A stretch of DNA of 64,000 nucleotides from Pirellulales bacterium (GTDB lineage Bacteria; Planctomycetota; Planctomycetia; Pirellulales; JAEUIK01): assembly GCA_019694435.1 (NCBI GenBank), contig JAIBBZ010000002.1:248001-312000 (forward strand). Direction: 5' to 3'. How positions within the stretch are numbered: position 1 is the first letter of the stretch; each line of letters opens with the position of its first letter. The notes beneath the pieces are model-generated. The model made no database searches. It was given only the letters and a program-made list of their open reading frames with translations, and was not told the origin of the DNA. Position numbers and translations under genes: made by a program. Shown piece after piece: positions 1-7,968 of the stretch.

Positions 1-530
1 TCGACCGGCGCCGCGGTCGCATCGAGCTATGGCAGAACGGGCACCTGGCCAGCGAAGCGGCCCTCGACGCCGCGTTGTTTCATCAACCGGCACAGCTCGA
101 ATTGATGTTGTTCGACCGCCAGGTGCTCGTGGCCGTCGACAATCGACTGCTCTTGCCCCCGTTCCATTACGAGTCGTCGCCCGCGCCGCTGCAGCCGACC
201 AGCCGGCCGTTGGCCATCGGGGCGCGCGAATTGAAGGTCGCGGTGGACGACCTGGTGATCGTGCGCGACGTGTTCTATACGCAGCCTTTGGCGCCGGTGA
301 AGCCCTGGGGCGTCGGCGAGGCATACCGTCTGGCTGCCGACGAGTATTTCATGCTGGGCGACAACAGCCCGCTCTCGGACGACAGCCGGATGTGGACGAC
401 GGGACCCGGTGTGCGGGCTGAATTGCTCGTGGGCAAGCCGTTTGTGGTGCATATGCCCAGCCAGGCGGTCGAGCTGGGCCGGTTGCGGCTGCAATTCCCG
501 AGTCCCGCGCAGGTTCGCTATATTCGCTAA
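1..530 (+). CDS. lepB: Signal peptidase I, C-terminal part (5' end outside window)
   Basis: The reading frame is open from the left edge, so only the C-terminal ~175 residues are seen. The segment carries the conserved box E of S26 signal peptidases as GDNSPLSDDSR, which forms part of the active-site scaffold; the catalytic Ser and Lys lie upstream of the window. Before it is a stretch (LMLFDRQVLVAVDN, then VIVRDVFYTQP) that closely parallels the insertion in the next gene, so the two are tandem paralogs. The product should be a membrane-anchored enzyme cleaving signal peptides of exported proteins. The TAA stop lies 12 bases before the next possible start, so the two genes are probably co-transcribed. 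The assignment is firm; whether it is active cannot be judged from this fragment. Confidence 0.85.
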   Translation, partial: DRRRGRIELWQNGHLASEAALDAALFHQPAQLELMLFDRQVLVAVDNRLLLPPFHYESSPAPLQPTSRPLAIGARELKVAVDDLVIVRDVFYTQPLAPVKPWGVGEAYRLAADEYFMLGDNSPLSDDSRMWTTGPGVRAELLVGKPFVVHMPSQAVELGRLRLQFPSPAQVRYIR

Positions 531-542
531 AGGAGGGTTGGA

Positions 543-587
543 ATGACGGCGATATTTCGGGCCACGTGGCCGCGGAAGGCTGGATGA
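543..587 (+). CDS. Possible 14-codon leader ORF coupled to lepB
   Basis: An ATG at 543 sits six bases after a near-perfect Shine-Dalgarno AGGAGGG (531-537) and opens a 14-codon frame ending in TGA at 585-587. That TGA overlaps the ATG (584) of the signal peptidase as ATGA. The best ribosome-binding site in this gap therefore serves the short frame, not the peptidase, which suggests translational coupling. The alternative is a one-base error or indel that split the true N-terminus of the peptidase. No function is recognised for the peptide. Confidence 0.3.
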   Translation: MTAIFRATWPRKAG

Positions 588-2323
588 GCGTACCGCAGAG
601 CGAAACGACCGAGCCTGATTCGGCCCTCCTGCCGGCGGAAGCTCCTGTGGTCTCGCCGCCGGCGATCGACGGCACGCGCGAGACGATCGAGTCGATCGTC
701 GTCGCGTTCTTGCTGGCGTTCTTGTTTCGCACGTTCATCGCCGAGGCCTACGTCATCCCCACCGGGTCGATGGCGCCCACGCTTTTGGGCCGGCACAAGG
801 ATTTGCTCTGCCCCGAGTGCGGCTACCGCTACCAGGTCAACGCGAGCGAGGAAGTCGATCCGCGCAGCGGCTATACGTATCCTCCGAGCGATAAAAAGAC
901 GGTCGTGGCCGGGATCTGTCCGTTGTGCCGGTTTCGGACCCGGATGGTCGATCTCGAACCGCCGGCGAAAGACGAGCCGTCCTACAAGGGCGACCGGATT
1001 CTCGTGGCCAAGGGCGTGCCATTGAACCGGCAGCCTCAGCGCTGGGATGTGATCGTGTTCAAGTATCCCGGCGAAGCCGAGATGAACTACATCAAGCGGC
1101 TCGCCGGCTTGCCGGGCGAGACGGTGCGCATCGAGCGCGGCGATCTGCTGGTGCGCACGCCGGAAGGAGAAAAATTTGAGTTGGCGCGCAAACCACCCGC
1201 CAAGATGCGCGCCTTGTTGCAGATCGTGCACAACAACGATTACCCGCCGAGCTGGATTCGCGAGCGCGGTTGGCCCGACCGCTGGCAGTCGGCACCCGCC
1301 GCGGCCTGGCACCGCTCGGCCGACGGGCGCAGCTTCGATTGTGCTGCGGCCGACTCGGCCACGCTCGAGTATCGGCATCTCGTGCCGACGCAGCGCGATT
1401 GGGACCGGTTCGAAGAGGGGCCCTTGCCGGCCGACTACCCGTTCAAGCCGCAGTTGATTGCCGACGCGTGCGCTTACAACTCGGGCGCAATTGCCGCCGA
1501 TCCCGGCGAAGTGCCCCTGCAATCGCTGGGCGTCCATTGGGTCGGCGATCTGGCGGTCGAACTCGAGTTGCGCTCGACCGAGACCCCGGTCGAGGCGAGC
1601 CGCGTCGAACTGGCCCTGGTTCGCGCCGGGCGGCGGTTCACCTGCCGGCTCGACCTGTCGGCCCAACGTGCCGAATTGGGGATCGACGGCCTCGACGGGT
1701 TTCATCCTGCGGCCAAGATCGACTTGCCCCCGGGCAGCGCGCGGCAGTTGTTGTTGGCTCACGTCGATCGCCAGTTGCTGCTGTGGATCGACGGGCAGCT
1801 GGTCGAGTTCGACGCAGCGACGACGTACGACGATTTGGGCGATCGAAGGCCGACCGCCGAGGACCTGGTGCCGGTACGGATTGTCGCCGAGCGGGCCGCG
1901 GTCGACGTCCGGCATCTGCGCGTGCTGCGCGATGTCTACTACATCGCCTCACGATTCAATTCCGATCCGATCAACGACTACCTCGACCCCTCGGACGTGT
2001 ATCCGGGGAACAGCGAGGCGGCGCTGGCCGAGTTCCTGGCGACGCCCGAACGCTGGGACGTCTACGTCGATGGGCTGCGCAACGTGGATTTCGCCCTGGG
2101 ACCGGACGAATTCTTCCCCTTGGGCGACAACAGCGGCCGCAGTGCCGATGGCCGCCTGTGGGGCGGCAGCGAATACTTCGTGCGCCGCGAGCTGCTGGTC
2201 GGCCGCGCGCTGTTGGTCTATTGGCCGCACGCCTGGCCCACGGCCTGGCACGTCGACGTTCGCGGCACCGATGTCCAGGTGCCTTTTGTGCCGCAATTCG
2301 GGCGCATGGGCTGGATTCGTTGA
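584..2323 (+). CDS. lepB: Large signal peptidase I with inserted domain
   Basis: Type I signal peptidase, 579 residues from ATG 584; a GTG at 566 is an alternative start. Order: a single membrane anchor (about 35-52), box B PTGSMAPTL with nucleophile Ser62, a four-Cys zinc-knuckle-like insert (CPEC at 76-79, CPLC at 112-115), box D NYIKRLAGLPGE with general base Lys171, then a long insertion (~205-450) and box E GDNSGRSADGR near 514. Typical bacterial enzymes have 200-330 residues, so the excess lies in the insertion. Its second half (VELELRS, LLLWIDGQLVEF) looks like beta-sandwich strands, but the fold is inferred. It should cleave exported preproteins at the outer face of the cytoplasmic membrane. 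It lies directly downstream of a paralog with the same insertion. Confidence 0.9.
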   Translation: MSVPQSETTEPDSALLPAEAPVVSPPAIDGTRETIESIVVAFLLAFLFRTFIAEAYVIPTGSMAPTLLGRHKDLLCPECGYRYQVNASEEVDPRSGYTYPPSDKKTVVAGICPLCRFRTRMVDLEPPAKDEPSYKGDRILVAKGVPLNRQPQRWDVIVFKYPGEAEMNYIKRLAGLPGETVRIERGDLLVRTPEGEKFELARKPPAKMRALLQIVHNNDYPPSWIRERGWPDRWQSAPAAAWHRSADGRSFDCAAADSATLEYRHLVPTQRDWDRFEEGPLPADYPFKPQLIADACAYNSGAIAADPGEVPLQSLGVHWVGDLAVELELRSTETPVEASRVELALVRAGRRFTCRLDLSAQRAELGIDGLDGFHPAAKIDLPPGSARQLLLAHVDRQLLLWIDGQLVEFDAATTYDDLGDRRPTAEDLVPVRIVAERAAVDVRHLRVLRDVYYIASRFNSDPINDYLDPSDVYPGNSEAALAEFLATPERWDVYVDGLRNVDFALGPDEFFPLGDNSGRSADGRLWGGSEYFVRRELLVGRALLVYWPHAWPTAWHVDVRGTDVQVPFVPQFGRMGWIR

Positions 2324-2357
2324 CAGGGGCTCGGCCGCGGCCTGCGCGACTGCCGGC

Positions 2358-3344
2358 CTAGCAGCGGACGCTGCGGAGCCGCCGACGGGCCAGCCAGATC
2401 AAGGGCAGTCCCGAGACCATCAGGACGATGGTTCCTGGTTCGGGGACGAGGGCCACGATCTGGTCGCGGTAGACCGACAAGTCTGCCGCCAGCGTGTGCG
2501 CGCCGCCGGAGACTGCCGATTGGTTCGGCACGTTCGACCAGCCATCGGGATAACCGACGCCAATCATCACGCCCGAGAGTTCCCACTGATTGGTGACGAG
2601 GTTCTTGTAGAAGACCGCGCCGCCCGAATCACCCGCCGCGGCGGCCGCTTCGTGTGTCGTAGCGCCGATGTCGAAGCGCATGGCAAAGCCCTGCACGGAG
2701 CCGAGCCCGACAAAGTCGACATCATTGTCGGTCATCTCGTTGGTGCCCCAGCGTCGAGTGACCGAGCCGCCCCATTTGAACCCCGTGGCGTCCCAGGGGT
2801 CGTTTGCATTGACTTCCGTCCAAGCCCAACTGTTCGGGTTGGACTGATCGACGTCCCAATAGAATTGCGACGTCTGCCGGTTGAGCCCCTCGCCGATCAG
2901 CACGAGGTCCGAGCCGTTCGCAGGCGTTGATTGGCTGATTTTGACCGCGGGCAAGCCCGGGTCGGCATCGATTTCGAAGACCAGCAGATCGGTCTGCGAG
3001 TTATCCGGGTTCAGCAACCGGACGCCCGAATTGGCCACGGGCGTATAAGGAACGCCGCCGAAGCGGACTTGAGATTGATTGGAGACGACGCTCAGGCCGA
3101 TGTGGGCAGCCGTGAGAACCTTCTTGTTGCCCAGGTAGATGAACGTCCCGGCGCCAGAGCCGTGCAGGCGGCCAATATTGTTCCAGCCTGGATCGTCGAC
3201 GGGGGCCGTGGTGTTTCCTTGGCCGTTACCGCTGGCGATGATCAGGGCCGGGGCCGGGGCTACCGCCCAAAGTGCCACCAGCGCAACAGCGCCGAAACCG
3301 CGCACGGCAGTAGGCCGTGGAGCGATCGATGACTGTGAAGTCAC
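2358..3344 (-). CDS. PEP-CTERM trypsin-like serine protease
   Basis: 328 residues from a GTG start with GGAGGG 8 bases upstream. An N-terminal signal peptide (hydrophobic ~16-33) leads into a chymotrypsin-fold protease with the triad visible: TAAH (His81), TDLLVFE (Asp119) and GDSGGA (Ser240). The C-terminus is a classical PEP-CTERM tail: VPEP, a hydrophobic helix, then an RRRLR cluster. By family knowledge such tails are recognised by an exosortase, which processes the protein at the envelope. It is probably an exported, surface-linked peptidase of unknown substrate. It stands alone on its strand, convergent with the signal peptidase gene. Function class is secure; substrate is unknown. Confidence 0.85.
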   Translation of the reverse strand: MTSQSSIAPRPTAVRGFGAVALVALWAVAPAPALIIASGNGQGNTTAPVDDPGWNNIGRLHGSGAGTFIYLGNKKVLTAAHIGLSVVSNQSQVRFGGVPYTPVANSGVRLLNPDNSQTDLLVFEIDADPGLPAVKISQSTPANGSDLVLIGEGLNRQTSQFYWDVDQSNPNSWAWTEVNANDPWDATGFKWGGSVTRRWGTNEMTDNDVDFVGLGSVQGFAMRFDIGATTHEAAAAAGDSGGAVFYKNLVTNQWELSGVMIGVGYPDGWSNVPNQSAVSGGAHTLAADLSVYRDQIVALVPEPGTIVLMVSGLPLIWLARRRLRSVRC

Positions 3345-3509
3345 GAGCAGTCCCTCCTCGTTTCCGTGCGGTCCCCCCAGGCTGAACTGGCGTGCTCACG
3401 ACAGCCCAGGACCGCAAATCCCCCCTGCAGTTTTTCACGCTACCGAGGTGGCTGGGGTGCTTCAAGCATAATCCGGTGTTTTCTGCATGGATTTTCGCCG
3501 TCACGGCGT

Positions 3510-3538
3510 TTGTCATGCTCTGCGGCTCAGTTTAGGAT
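3510..3538 (+). promoter_or_regulatory. Candidate sigma70-type promoter for the PqaA-like gene
   Basis: TTGTCA at 3510-3515 and TAGGAT at 3533-3538 are separated by 17 bases, about 115 bases before the GTG start at 3655. The rest of 3345-3654, between the divergent protease and hydrolase genes, shows no gene or repeat. Promoter rules in this phylum are poorly known, so this is only a pattern match. Confidence 0.25.
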
Positions 3539-3654
3539 GCGGTTCTGCATTGCAGCGACGGGGGGTTGGGTCGCCGCAGTGTTCCTGCCCGGTGCGTTCA
3601 AGCCTGCGCCGGTTTTCCTGCCTTGCCCAAATCTCTCCCTCAAGGAACCTGATC

Positions 3655-5040
3655 GTGCTCCGCTTCACGTTGCGTGCCGGCTCGGTGATCTGTGCTGTGT
3701 TGGTGTTGCTGGTGTCGGTGCGGCCGGCCGCGGCCCAATTGGCCCCCTCGAGTGCTCTGAAGGCGTACGTCGCCAAGCCCGACGCGAGCTACGCCTGGAC
3801 CAAGCGGCGCGAAGGCACGGTCGGCGGGGTGAAGTACGCCGAACTGATTCTCACCTCGCAGACCTGGCGCGATATCGTCTGGCGCCACCAACTGCTGATT
3901 CTCGTACCAGAAAAGGTCGAGACGCCCGAGCACGCCTTGCTGCTGATCTCGGGTGGCGGCTGGAAGGACTCGCTGGCCGAACCGCCCAAGGCCGACGAGC
4001 CCTTGGCCGAAGAGACGGCCGTGCTGGCCACGGCCTGCAAGCGCGCCGGGGCGCCCGTCGTGCTGCTCAGCCAGGTCCCGCAGCAGCCGATCTTCGGCGG
4101 TATGGTCGAGGACGAGATCATCAGCTACACGTTCGAGCAGTATCTGAAAACCGGCGATCTGGAATGGCCGCTGCTGCTGCCGATGGCGAAAAGCGCGGTA
4201 CGGGCGATGGACGCCACGCAGGAATTTGCCAACGCGGAACTCGGCACCACGATCAAGTCGTTCACCGTCACGGGGGCCTCGAAGCGCGGTTGGACCACTT
4301 GGCTCACCGGCGCGGTCGACCCACGGGCCACGGCCATCGCGCCGATGGTGATCGACATGCTCAATACACCCGCCCAGATGAAGCATCAACTGGCCACCTG
4401 GGGTGAGTTTTCCGAGCAGATCGAGGACTATACCCGTCGCGGCATTCAAAGCTCCGAGGGAACCGAAGGCGGTCAGCGGCTCAACACCATTGTCGACCCC
4501 TACAGTTACCGCGCGACGCTCACGCAGCCGAAGTTGTTGATCTTCGGCACCAACGACCGCTACTGGCCGCTCGACGCGTGCAACCTGTACTGGAACGACC
4601 TGCAGGGCGACAAGTACCTGCTCTACGTGCCGAACAACGGGCACGGCCTGAACGATTTCCAGCGGCTGCTGGGCAGCATCACGGCGCTGCACAAGATGAA
4701 CGCCGGCAAGCTCGAGTTTCCGAAGTTTGCCTGGAATTTCGACGAGAATGCCGACCGCCTGTTGCTGACGACGACTTCGAATCAGAAGCCGAAGAAGATG
4801 GTGGCCTGGACCTGCACCGCGCCGACGCGCGACGTGCGCGAGGCCAAGTGGAGCCAGCAGCCGATGACCGAGAGCGAAGCGGGCTGGAGCTTCGAGCTGC
4901 CGACGCCCAAGGAGGGCTATGCCGCGACCTTCGCCGAAGGCGTGTATGACGCCGGCGGGATGCCCTACTACCTGTCGTCGAACGTGCGCATCATCAAGGC
5001 CCCCGGCGCTCCCGAGGCCAAGGTGGGCGGCGGAAACTGA
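3655..5040 (+). CDS. PhoPQ-activated pathogenicity-related (PqaA-like) secreted hydrolase
   Basis: 461 residues from GTG 3655, chosen because AAGGA lies 8 bases upstream and the start gives a clean signal peptide ending at AAAQ. The body matches the PhoPQ-activated pathogenicity-related family, an alpha/beta-hydrolase group: a nucleophile-elbow-like GASKRGW near residue 205, a likely acid in IFGTNDRYWPLDACN and a His in NNGHGL. The family is named for Salmonella PqaA, but most members are uncharacterised exported hydrolases. Nothing links it to virulence here. The frame is open further upstream, but that part lacks a ribosome-binding site and looks non-coding. Likely periplasmic; substrate unknown. 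Confidence 0.8.
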   Translation: MLRFTLRAGSVICAVLVLLVSVRPAAAQLAPSSALKAYVAKPDASYAWTKRREGTVGGVKYAELILTSQTWRDIVWRHQLLILVPEKVETPEHALLLISGGGWKDSLAEPPKADEPLAEETAVLATACKRAGAPVVLLSQVPQQPIFGGMVEDEIISYTFEQYLKTGDLEWPLLLPMAKSAVRAMDATQEFANAELGTTIKSFTVTGASKRGWTTWLTGAVDPRATAIAPMVIDMLNTPAQMKHQLATWGEFSEQIEDYTRRGIQSSEGTEGGQRLNTIVDPYSYRATLTQPKLLIFGTNDRYWPLDACNLYWNDLQGDKYLLYVPNNGHGLNDFQRLLGSITALHKMNAGKLEFPKFAWNFDENADRLLLTTTSNQKPKKMVAWTCTAPTRDVREAKWSQQPMTESEAGWSFELPTPKEGYAATFAEGVYDAGGMPYYLSSNVRIIKAPGAPEAKVGGGN

Positions 5041-5074
5041 CGTCCGAAGGGCCACGCCCCGTTCACGCGATCAC

Positions 5075-5887
5075 TTACACGAACGGCATCCGGCGGGCGA
5101 CGCGCGGCAGTAGCCATTGCGTCGCTCGCGGGGAGAACCGGCTGAGCAGGTCGATCGCGTGCATTTCGGGGCCGATCACCACGCGGCGCTGGTTGCGTTC
5201 GATCGCGCGGACGATCCGCGCCGCGTCGCGCTCGGCGGCCATGCCCCGGCGCTTAAGGAATGCTGACTCAAGCGCTTGCTTGTGCCGGTTAACCACCCGA
5301 CCGCGGTCGACGATGTCCGTGGCCACGGCCGGTGGGTAGATCAGCGACAGGCCGACCTGCGTGCCGTGCAATTCGGCGGCCAACGCTTCACAGAATCCGC
5401 GGATGGCGAACTTCGTGGCGCAATAGCCGCTCTTGGTCGGAAAGCCGACGAGACCGAAATCGCTGCAGACAGTGACGATGTGGCCCTCGTCGGCCGCAAG
5501 CAGATGCGGGAGCATGGCCTTGCAGCCGTAGATCGTGCCCCAGAAGTTCACGCCCACGATCCAGGCGTAGTCGTCGAGCGACGTTTCGGCGACGGGGCCA
5601 GCCACCGACACCCCGGCGTTGTTGACCAACAGGTGCACGGCGCCGTGGCGCTCGAGCACCGCCGCGGGCAAATCGAGCATCGCCGCTCGGTCGGCCACGT
5701 CGAGCACGTGGGTCGAGACTGCCGCGCCCGCCGCAGCAAGTTGTTCACCCGCGGCTGCCAGCGCGCGGGCATCGAGATCGACCAGCGCCAGCCGGCATCC
5801 GGATTGCCGCAGCCGCTCGGCGAGGGCCCGACCAATGCCGTGGGCCGCCCCGGTGACGACGGCAACGCGATCGCGCAACGTCCGCAT
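5075..5887 (-). CDS. Short-chain dehydrogenase/reductase
   Basis: 270 residues from the ATG at 5887 (MRTLRDRVAVVTG). It is a classical SDR: cofactor motif TGAAHGIG near the N-terminus, an acidic residue ending beta-2 (LVDLDARAL, suggesting NAD preference), NNAG, the catalytic Ser in VTVCSDFG and the YCATK pair (Tyr-x-x-x-Lys). The C-terminal region (RIVRAIERNQRRVVIG) is typical of SDRs annotated as acting on lipids or keto-acyl compounds, but the substrate cannot be read from sequence. It is convergent with the PqaA-like gene (34-base gap) and divergent from the transhydrogenase genes. Confidence 0.85.
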   Translation of the reverse strand: MRTLRDRVAVVTGAAHGIGRALAERLRQSGCRLALVDLDARALAAAGEQLAAAGAAVSTHVLDVADRAAMLDLPAAVLERHGAVHLLVNNAGVSVAGPVAETSLDDYAWIVGVNFWGTIYGCKAMLPHLLAADEGHIVTVCSDFGLVGFPTKSGYCATKFAIRGFCEALAAELHGTQVGLSLIYPPAVATDIVDRGRVVNRHKQALESAFLKRRGMAAERDAARIVRAIERNQRRVVIGPEMHAIDLLSRFSPRATQWLLPRVARRMPFV

Positions 5888-6069
5888 GGTCAAATAGGCC
5901 GGCGCCGCGAAATAGAGTCGATCCTTGGGTAACGATCCGGCGCCCAGATTAACGCAGCCCGGGGCCCGCGGCGACCTTGGTGGTCGAGTTCGAGCGCCGG
6001 CGGCCGGTGGGCCGCGGGGCCGAATCGTCACAGGTGGTGCCCCTGGGCATGCTCATCCTGGCAGCCTCT

Positions 6070-6078
6070 TGCTATACT
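6070..6078 (+). promoter_or_regulatory. Candidate extended -10 promoter for pntAB-pntB
   Basis: TGCTATACT is an extended -10 element (TGn plus TATACT) 48 bases before the pntAB ATG. No good -35 is seen, as is usual for extended -10 promoters. Pattern match only. Confidence 0.35.
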
Positions 6079-6126
6079 CGCCGTCCTCCAACGGTGGCAC
6101 TTGGCGTGGCAAGATTGGGCTGGCGT

Positions 6127-6429
6127 ATGGAACTCAATGTCCTGACGGCGTTCTTGCAGCTCTATGTGTTCGTGCTGGCAGGGTTTGTCGGCTTCCAGGT
6201 GATCACCAAGGTGCCGGCGCTGCTGCACACGCCGCTGATGTCGGCCACGAACGCCATCTCGGGAATCTCGCTGGTCGGCTCCATCGTGGCGGCCGGGGCC
6301 GACTACAGCGTGGTCAGCACGATCCTGGGCACCCTGGCCGTGACGGCGGCCACGATCAACGTCGTCGGTGGTTTCATGATCACCGACCGGATGCTGAAGA
6401 TGTTCAAGCGCCATGAGCCGCACCAGTGA
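6127..6429 (+). CDS. pntAB: NAD(P) transhydrogenase subunit alpha part 2
   Basis: 100 residues from ATG 6127 with three or four hydrophobic helices (FLQLYVFVLAGFVGF, ISGISLVGSIVAAGA, VTAATINVVGGFMI), matching the small membrane subunit of three-gene proton-translocating transhydrogenases. It forms the membrane domain together with PntB, coupling hydride transfer between NADH and NADP+ to proton flow. The conserved HTPLMSATNAISG is present. Its TGA overlaps the GTG start of pntB by four bases (GTGA), so the two are translationally coupled. The NAD-binding subunit that completes the enzyme lies downstream on the opposite strand. Confidence 0.92.
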   Translation: MELNVLTAFLQLYVFVLAGFVGFQVITKVPALLHTPLMSATNAISGISLVGSIVAAGADYSVVSTILGTLAVTAATINVVGGFMITDRMLKMFKRHEPHQ

Positions 6430-7901
6430 GCACCGCCTGTGACCTGATCGGACTGCTGGCCGCAACGCATGCGGCTGCCGCGACGCCGTCGACGGCGCGC
6501 GAGGTGATTGTCCAGGGGCTGTACCTGGTCTCGGCCGTGCTGTTCATCTTGGGCCTGCGCGGCCTGACGCATCCGGAGACGGCCCGGCGCGGCATGCAGA
6601 TGGCCGCCGTCGGCATGCTGGTCGCCGTGATCGGGACGCTGTTCCATCACGATATCGTGCAGTTCGGCTGGATCCTGGTGGGTCTGATCGTGGGTTCGGC
6701 CGTCGGTGCGGCCATCTCGATCTGGATGCCGATGACGGCGATTCCCCAGCGAACGGCGATTTCGCACGCGTTCGGCGCGCTGGCCGCGACGCTCGTCGGC
6801 GTGTCGCATTACGACCACCATGTCCGTGTGCTCGGCGAACAGCTCTCGCGTGTCGAAATGGCGGCGCTGGGGTTTGAGGTCATGTTCGGCTCGCTGACAA
6901 TCACCGGCAGCATCATGGCGTTTGCCAAGCTGCAGGGCCTGGTGCGCAGCGCGCCGATCACCTATCCGTTCCAGAACCCGAGCAACATCGGGCTGTTTTT
7001 CGTCGCCCTGGCGTTGCTGATCGGCCTGGTGGCCGTCGATTCGTCGCTGCCGATCCACACGGTGATGTTCTACGGGATGATCCTCGTCGGCCTGGCGCTG
7101 GGCGTGCTGATCGTCGTGCCGATCGGCGGCGCCGATATGCCCGTCGTCATTTCACTGTTGAATTCCTACGCCGGCCTGGCCTCGAGTGCGACAGGCTTTG
7201 CGTTGGGCAACAACGTGCTGATCATTGCCGGCGCGCTCGACGGCGCGTCGGGCTTCTTCCTGTCGATCCTGATGAGCCGGGCAATGAACCGCTCGTTTGC
7301 CAACGTGCTGTTCGGGGCGTTCGGCGGCGGCGATTCGACCGGCGTCTCGGGGCCAGGCGATCGGCCGTCCGAGGTGCGCAGCATTTCACTCGACGATGCC
7401 GCCGTGCAGTTGGCCTATGCCCGCCAGGTGGTGATCGTGCCCGGCTACGGGCTGGCCGTGGCCCAGGCCCAGCACCAGGTGCGCGAGCTGGCGACCCTGA
7501 TCGAGGAGAAGGGCGGCGAGGTGCGGTATGCGATTCACCCCGTCGCGGGGCGCATGCCGGGCCATATGAACGTGCTGCTGGCCGAGGCCAACGTGCCCTA
7601 CGACTCCCAGTTCGAAATGGAGCAGATCAACGACCAGTTCGGCATGGTCGATGTGGCGCTGGTGGTCGGGGCCAACGACGTCGTCAACCCGGCGGCCCGT
7701 AACGACCGCAGCAGCCCGATCTATGGCATGCCCATTCTGAACGTCGATCAGGCCAAGAGCATCATCGTGCTCAAGCGGAGCATGAACCCCGGCTTCTCGG
7801 GCATCGAGAACGAGCTGTTCTACGACCCGAAATGCTCGATCTTGTTCGGCGACGCGAAGGATTCGCTCACCAAGCTGGTGGCCGAGATCAAGGCGGGCTG
7901 A
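6426..7901 (+). CDS. pntB: NAD(P) transhydrogenase subunit beta
   Basis: 491 residues starting at a GTG that overlaps the pntAB stop. The N-terminal ~280 residues hold about eight or nine membrane helices. The C-terminal ~190 form the NADP(H)-binding domain, with the Rossmann motif VIVPGYGLAVAQAQ and the nucleotide-binding segments VGANDVVNPAA and RSMNPGFSG. The length fits family members. With PntAB and PntAA it should form the energy-linked transhydrogenase of the cytoplasmic membrane that supplies NADPH at the cost of proton motive force. It is convergent with pntAA, 67 bases away. Confidence 0.95.
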   Translation: MSTACDLIGLLAATHAAAATPSTAREVIVQGLYLVSAVLFILGLRGLTHPETARRGMQMAAVGMLVAVIGTLFHHDIVQFGWILVGLIVGSAVGAAISIWMPMTAIPQRTAISHAFGALAATLVGVSHYDHHVRVLGEQLSRVEMAALGFEVMFGSLTITGSIMAFAKLQGLVRSAPITYPFQNPSNIGLFFVALALLIGLVAVDSSLPIHTVMFYGMILVGLALGVLIVVPIGGADMPVVISLLNSYAGLASSATGFALGNNVLIIAGALDGASGFFLSILMSRAMNRSFANVLFGAFGGGDSTGVSGPGDRPSEVRSISLDDAAVQLAYARQVVIVPGYGLAVAQAQHQVRELATLIEEKGGEVRYAIHPVAGRMPGHMNVLLAEANVPYDSQFEMEQINDQFGMVDVALVVGANDVVNPAARNDRSSPIYGMPILNVDQAKSIIVLKRSMNPGFSGIENELFYDPKCSILFGDAKDSLTKLVAEIKAG

Positions 7902-7968
7902 GCGGCCCGCTGTGCACGCGTACCGGTTGCCGCAATTCAGCAGCCGAGAGCTGTCCCGGCAGCCGGGG

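Noticed and set aside
75..530. TTG at 75 as the start of the first gene
   Set aside because: The frame is open and clearly coding to the window edge, so this is an internal codon of a gene cut by the boundary.
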